Assembly (NCBI GenBank): GCA_005223375.1
Contig: RXOD01005180.1
Coordinates: 1 to 15,472, forward strand
Direction: 5' to 3'
Length of the DNA stretch: 15,472 bases
Origin: Amoebophrya sp. AT5.2
Taxonomy: Eukaryota; Sar; Dinophyceae; Syndiniales; Amoebophryaceae
This document shows positions 1-6,400 of this stretch, piece by piece; positions within the stretch are counted from its first letter, which is position 1; the number at the start of each line of letters is the position of its first letter. The position numbers and the translations under genes are program-made. The notes under the pieces are model-generated. The model had not been told where the DNA came from and ran no database searches. It saw nothing but the letters and a program-made list of their open reading frames with translations.

Positions 1-470
1 CTTACCAGCTGGTCCCTTCATAACCTCGCGCCCGGGGAAACCTCCATCACCTTCTCCGTGTGGGACATGGACCCGGGCGGCATGGACGACTTCATCGGCT
101 ACACGGCGCCGATCTCGATCGAAAAGGTGAAGTCGACCTTCTCGGGAACGCTCACGGCGCCACTGTGCCAAAGGAACACGCGGATCGACGGAAAGGTGGA
201 GCACAAACCGATCATCGGCGCGCACAACAACCACAAGTTCGACGAGAAGGAGTTTGCGGAGGACGAGAAGGTGACGACGGGCTTCCTGTACCAGATCCGC
301 TGCTACAACCTGAAGGAGCAGGAGAAGAAGGCGAAGCGGGTCAAGTTCGTGCGGAACATGGTGAAGAAGGGGCCGAGCGCATACGGGTTCCAGGCGCTGG
401 TGGGGCTGGCGCCGAAGACGCTGAACGAGATCGCGCGCGTGGTCGGGGAAGCGTTAAGCGAAGACGATCA
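1..470 (+). CDS. Exon 1 in window: C-terminal half of a C2 domain
   Basis: The frame is open from base 1. The motif SVWDMDPGGMDDFIGYT (about 55-105) is the typical C2 strand-loop-strand with W-D-x-D and a downstream D-D-x-I-G; the aspartates fit a Ca2+-binding loop. It is followed by a Lys/Glu-rich stretch (KEQEKKAKRVKFVRNMVKK) and a helical tail ending near LSEDD. The start of the C2 domain and of the protein lies upstream of the window. The open frame continues to TGA at 514-516, but from about 487 the sequence matches the start of the intron at 1682-1871, so the exon probably stops near 470. Confidence 0.8.
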
Positions 471-3400
471 GTCATACCCATACAACATTTTCCTGGACAT
501 CCTCCTGCGATGGTGATGCTCTTGTAGTTTCTCTGGTAAGCAGTTGGTCTGGTATGATACGCGCAGGGGCGGGTGGCCTCTGTTGTCTTGTAGCTACGGT
601 CTCGCATTTTGTCGTATTTGGGCTCGTATTCGGTCAGATGTTGCTTGTTTCAGCTACAGAGCAAGCAGAACAAAAAGACGGCCAGAATGCAGCAAGAACG
701 CGGCGCCGGTCTTGAGTGGTCTCGTGCTTTGTGTTGTATAATTTCGTCTCATTCGGTCTCGGCAGGAGGCTGATCATGTACTTGCCAAAATTTCCGCCGA
801 TGAAAATGGGTTTGTCATCATCCCTCTAAGAACGGAACGCCCGATCCTGGACATCGACCCGCACGAACTAGTGTCCAGCGACGATGACGACGAGGAGGAG
901 GTGAAGCGCATCGTTCTGGACGCAAAGAGCGATGCGAAGCGGTTGGCGGCGGGAGTGCTCACGATGGCAGAAGTGGAGGCGGTGGAGGACACCGACGAGC
1001 AGATGCGGGAAAAAGCGAAAACGATGAAGTTCTACAAGAGCGCGGCTCGAGAACAAGCAGCGGCGGCGAAGCAAGCAGCGCTGAAGGCGAAGACGCGAAA
1101 CGAGCCGACAACGCGGAAAGTGGGGGACAAGGTAGTGGATATGGAGACCTACAAAAAAGAACAAGAAGCGAAAAAGAAAGAGGCGGAAGGAGACCTAAAA
1201 CGAACGGACGCACAACTGGCGGAAAGAAAAGCGCAGCTGGCCGCGTTCGAGCGAAACGAAGAAACTGGATCGCCAACAAAGAAGAAGAAGTTCGGAAGAA
1301 TAGAGGTACAACTTGTCTTCACCTATGAATTCGATACAGGTTCGGCTTCGGAACCGATGGTGATCGATGTGCCATTTTTGGCCGCCTGCCGCCACAGCAA
1401 CGAACGACAACGAAGGTGCTGATGTAGACCGCTCCAGCCCTACCGACTAGCCAGTAGACACCCCACCTTCGGCAGTAATCAGCTCGGATCTTCCGGTTCC
1501 GGAATCGAGCAGACAGAGACATGCCATCTATCGGTTCCTTCCAACAAAAAAAATTTTTAGGACCACGGCGATTTTTGTGTCGCGCTGGAGGACAAGCTGG
1601 AGTTGTACCAGAAGAAGGCGTTTGCGGAGTCTAAGAAGGTGGTCCACTACGTGGCCATGAGCGACCAGATCATTAAGGAGGGGAAAGCCCATTTTCCTGG
1701 ACACTCTCCTGGTGGTGGTGGTCTTTAAGTTGCTTTGGTAGTTGGTCTCGTATCCGTATGATGTCTCATCGGAAGATTTCCTGCGTCCTCTTGTGTTGGA
1801 TCTTGTATTTCGTCTCATGTTTTATTGGCTCGTGTTTGGTCTCATTGGGCTCGTCAGAGCTAGGGAGGAGGCAAGCCCTGCAAAGTTGACGGCCAGAAGG
1901 CCGCCCCAGGAGTGGGTTCTGCACCCCTCTAAGGTCAAGCCGAACAAGATTTGGAAGCCGGACGCGATTCCGAACCACGTCGCCGAGGTGATCATCAAGG
2001 AGTACACCGAGATCGAGGGCGTGGAGATTTTAGAGCCGCCGGAGGGTCTCACCTACCCCGAGATGGTCGGGAAGTTCATGAAGGCGGGGCGGCTGAACGA
2101 AAAGCTGTACTTCACGCACGAGGAGGACGACCTGTTTTTGTACTGGGACGGGCGGGACCGCTGGATTTTGTCTCCGGAGCTCGGCGCGAGCATCCACGAG
2201 GCCAAGTTCATCGGCGGCCCGTGGGCGTTCTCCACGGACGCGGTGGCCACGCCCGACATGATCGACGAGCCCTTCTCCGTCGCGGAGCCCGGGTCGGAGG
2301 GCTTCGGGTGGCTGATCGACCCGCACCTGACCATCGTGGACCAGGCCGCCGCGGAGGCGCAGCGCACCGCGGGCAAGGTGCGGCAGCTGGTGCTGTCCTC
2401 GAAGATGGCGGTGAGCCGGCGGACCTTCGACTCGCCCTACCTGCAGAAGGCACAGGAGCTGTACTTGAAGGCGATCAACATCATCATGCCGGACCGGGGC
2501 AAGGTGAGCCGCACCTTCCGCAAGGACGTGTTGGTCTCTTAAGGGTACGGAAAATGCATATTAGAAAACCATATTAGAAGAACCCAGTAGATTTTTGCTA
2601 CCTCCTTTCGTTTCTGGCCCATCCGATCAGCATGGGGGTATTATAGAGGGGGCGGGCTGTGTCGTGGTGGTGGTGCTGCATCGATGGCGGCGAGCTATGT
2701 CTGCCAGCTGATGAAGCGTCGACGCAGAGTATCGGCGGATCTGGTCTTGGTCCATCGGCTATGAGACGGCGACAGCGGCGCGGCTACAGCAGTCGATCCG
2801 CAGTTTAGGCGACGGTCAGCAGTCGGCCCATACCGTGCCCCCTTGATGCGTGACCTGTGTCGTGCAGCATCTGGCTGGAGTACGCAAAAAAAACTTAAAA
2901 AGTGCGCAGCTCTAATATGCAGTTAAAATATGCATTTTCCGTACCTCTAAGTCTCGCTCGCGTCGAACTTCATCCAGCTGCGGTGGAAGGACCAGAACAT
3001 CGAGGACCTCGCGCCCTTCCGCAAGTTTATGCTGGCCGCGTTCGAGAACTACAACGCGATCTGGACCTTTCTGACGCGCGACGTCCGGTTCGACACCGCG
3101 GGCATCCGGGAGGGCCTGAAAATCATGCTGCAGGAGAACCAGATCTTCGCCGACGAGGACCCCGAGGAGCTGTGCAAGAGCCTGATCGAGCAGTGGGCGA
3201 ACGAGAAGAGGCTGAGCAACTTCGGCGTCTCGGACGTGCACGAACTGCTGGACCACAAGCCGCGGTCGCCCAAGCTGGCCAAGCTGCGGGAGTGGGCGCT
3301 GGACCACGAAGACTTCAATGAGGTGCACGAGCTGTGGAGCGCCCTCAGCCGCGGCTGCGAGATGGACGCCGATCAGTTCATCAACGGCGTGAAAATTTTG

Positions 3401-6400
3401 GTGCCGGATTTTGACCCGAAGATGGTGGGCCACGAGGAGGAGATCCACAGCTACTGCGTGAAGCTGTTCAAGGCGATGGATGCGCAGGAATCGGGGGGCA
3501 TTTCCCGGGCGGAGATGGCGCCGGCGTCGGGGGAGGCGGTGGAGGATAACAACAACCCGATTTTGGAGTACCGCGTGCCGCTGTCCTACTTCATGACGGT
3601 GACGCTGAACAAGTCTTTGAGCAAGGTAGCGCTGCGGCTGGCACCCCGTTTCGTGGATAAAAAGGAGTGGCGACAATTGCGGCTGGCACTGGACCCGGAC
3701 TGGAAGTGCGCAGACATCTACGAGGAGCGGCTGGAAATCATGTGCCGACTAGAGTACTTCGAGCTGTGGGAAGCAGTGATACAAGACAGCGAGATGGAGA
3801 AAAAACAAAACTTCATTCGCCACTACGACGGACAGGTCACGGACCATCAGTTCGTGGCGGGTAACTTCATGCGCCACGGACTCGGAGAACAAAAGTGGCC
3901 CGACGGAAGGGTTCACAAAGGTATCTTCATTAGGATTGAAGCTATGGGCTTGTTTGCTGAGTACTTTTGAGGAGTGGGGGTGGGCAACACCTGCGTCGAT
4001 TTTTCGGGACTCACTTTGTCCTTTCTGGTGGTTTGGATTCAATTTTTTCAAATAACGAAAGGAATATGATTATGAACGCGCCTACTTTATTTAAATGCAA
4101 AACCCCACGCACCAGCTCCAGCACTCAGCACTCGTCACGGAGTGAGATTCTTCCTCCAAAGCAGACAGTGCTCGCTCGCACCAGTGAACTCAACATGCAC
4201 AATCAGGCGGGTTCCAGCAGCACATGCCTCATGGGGACGGCGACGTGTGGGCCAACGAGGCGGACATGGAGGACGAGGACAAGCTTCCGCTGTACACCGG
4301 GCAGTGGGAGGGCGGCCGGCGGCACGGGTTTGGTAAGCTCCATTGGGAACAGCGCACCCAGGACACGTCGCGAAAACGCGGCGTGATGACCATGCTCACG
4401 TCGCAGCAGCGGAAGGGCATTTCGAAGGTATACGAGGGGCAGTTCCGCGACGACCTGTTCCACGGGCAGGGCAAGGTGAGCGTGGAGAATTCCGTGATCA
4501 CGAAGGTGCCCAACGCTGGTGCCGTGGCCTCCGCGCGCGGCGGGGGCATGGGCGGGAAAAACGCCGACGGCAAGAAGGGTGCGGACTACCTGCCGCTGCC
4601 CCAGATCGACCCCGCGCAGATGCTGAGCTTCGAGGGCGAGTTCCGCAGCGACTGGTCGGAGACGCGCAAGTACCTACTGAACAACTTCGCGATGGAGTGG
4701 CCCGAGTCGAAAAACTACGACATCGACAAGATCCCCGACATGGAGGACGAGGACGGGAAGAAGCACTTCAAGTTCTGGCGCTTTTTACCGGTGGACAACC
4801 GGAACCTGCAGCTGGCCGGGGCGGCGCCCTACGAGTTCGGGCTGGACGCCTACCAGCTGAAGGCGGGGGAGGCGCTGCACATGTACAAGGGGAAGGCCAT
4901 TTACGCGGACGACAGCGTGTACGACGGGGAGTACCAAATGGGAAAGCCGTACGGCCAGGGCAAGTTGGTCCAGCGACAGGACAAGGACGGGGAGTTCGTC
5001 GACATCTACACGTACGACGGGCAATGGGACCAGGGCGCCCGAAACGGGCAGGGCGAAAGCGTGGACAGAAGAACCGACATCCTGTACAAAGGACAGTGGA
5101 AAAAAGACCAAAAACACGGACGCGGAAAACAAATCGTGCCGCCGAAGTACCTCTTCAGAAGTCCGATGGATCATGTTGATGACAAGCGGGATGTTGTTTT
5201 TTTGGGCTAAAAAAATTTTTAGTGGCCTCGTCTTGTTGGCGCGGCTCAACATAATTTTGTCATGCTGTTGGCGGATCCTTCACAGAACTTGAGAAGGGAA
5301 GAGCTCCTACCTGCTGCCTGACAGCCTTCTGATGATGATGGACTAGAACTACAGCGTTCACAGTTAACATTTCCATTTCATCCCGTGCAGGAGCCACACG
5401 ACCCATCGATCAGTGTCTATCCTGAAATCTAGGAACTACAACCACAATCGACGCAATCACCAGCCTCCACGACGAGTTTAACTACAAGTACTACGACGGG
5501 GAGTGGTCCGAGGACAAGCGGAATGGGTACGGCGAGTTGTTGCTGCCTACGGACATCATGTACCGCGGGCCGTTCAAGGAAAACCTCCGCGAGGGGCGCG
5601 GCGTCATGTTCGCCATCGACGTGGACCACCGTCGCAAGGAGGTGGTGATCGAGTACGACAACTACGAGGAGGCCGTCGAGGACATCCAGCTGCTGGGCGG
5701 CGAGGGTGGCGACGTGTACGTCTCCGCCGTATGCGTGCCCGGCAAAGGTCTCGTGGCCGAGTCCGGCGAGGGCGGCGGGGAGGGGGGCGACGGCAAGAAG
5801 AAGAAGAAAGGCAAGAAGGACGAGGGCGAGGCGGCCGCGGCGGACACCAGTCATCTGAAGTGCAAGGCGCACGGGCAGGGGGTGACGTGCGGCTGGCAGC
5901 TCATGGAAGTCGACGGCGATTACCGAGACATGGTGGACTACGGCGCAGAGGATCTGCTGAAGCGGTACGCGGAAGACCGCGAGACACCAGGGGTGGAGCT
6001 CAGCGCGAAGAAGATGACCTTGAAGTTCGGGGAACTGGTGAAACCCATGTACAAAGGGACCTTCAAGGACGACAACTTCTTCTGCGACATGGAAGACAAG
6101 TGCTGGATGCTCTGCGACGACGACACGCTCTACTACGGAACGGTGCTGCCAGACGGTATCTGCCTGACCTAAAAAATCTTTTCTTTTGTTCCGAAGAAAA
6201 TTTTTCTATTGGAGTTCCGACTGTCTGCGTGCGCTTGTGAGTGATCGGGACGAAAGAGAGCCAGCCGCCACGACTTTTTAGGGTATGCTTCTACCTTTTC
6301 TACCAGGGCTTCGAGAGGGCGACGGTATGTTGTTCCGTCCCGGCCTACAGGAGAAGAATCTTTCTCTGCTCCGCGCATGGCTCGGTGGGCTGCCGTACAA

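Larger units (their letters stand above)
2539..2955 (+). mobile_element. Intron D: MITE-like introner element with TIRs and GTCTC target-site duplication
   Basis: The element body 2539-2950 (412 nt) is bounded by GTCTC at 2534-2538 and 2951-2955. Terminal inverted repeats of 24 bp match at 22 positions, with a perfect core GGTACGGAAAATGCATATT. A secondary CATATTAGA-like block follows on both sides (about 2570-2579 and 2909-2918). Excision of the element plus one GTCTC joins GTC TC|G CTC GCG in frame (VLVS|LASNF). No transposase reading frame is present, so it is non-autonomous. Possible registers are GT-AA, TC-AG and similar; no GT-AG pairing in phase is available near these ends. Confidence 0.8.

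Noticed and set aside
60..527. Second long open frame overlapping exon 1, rich in Gly and Arg
   Set aside because: It is a shadow of the GC3-rich C2 exon; its composition (Gly, Arg, Ala runs) is typical of an off-frame reading and it has no domain.
2912..3676. 254-codon open frame on the minus strand opposite exon 5
   Set aside because: The + strand encodes EF-hand-like and MORN sequence with proper codon bias. The minus frame is His/Leu/Val-rich and lies antisense to it, a common artefact of GC3-rich genes.
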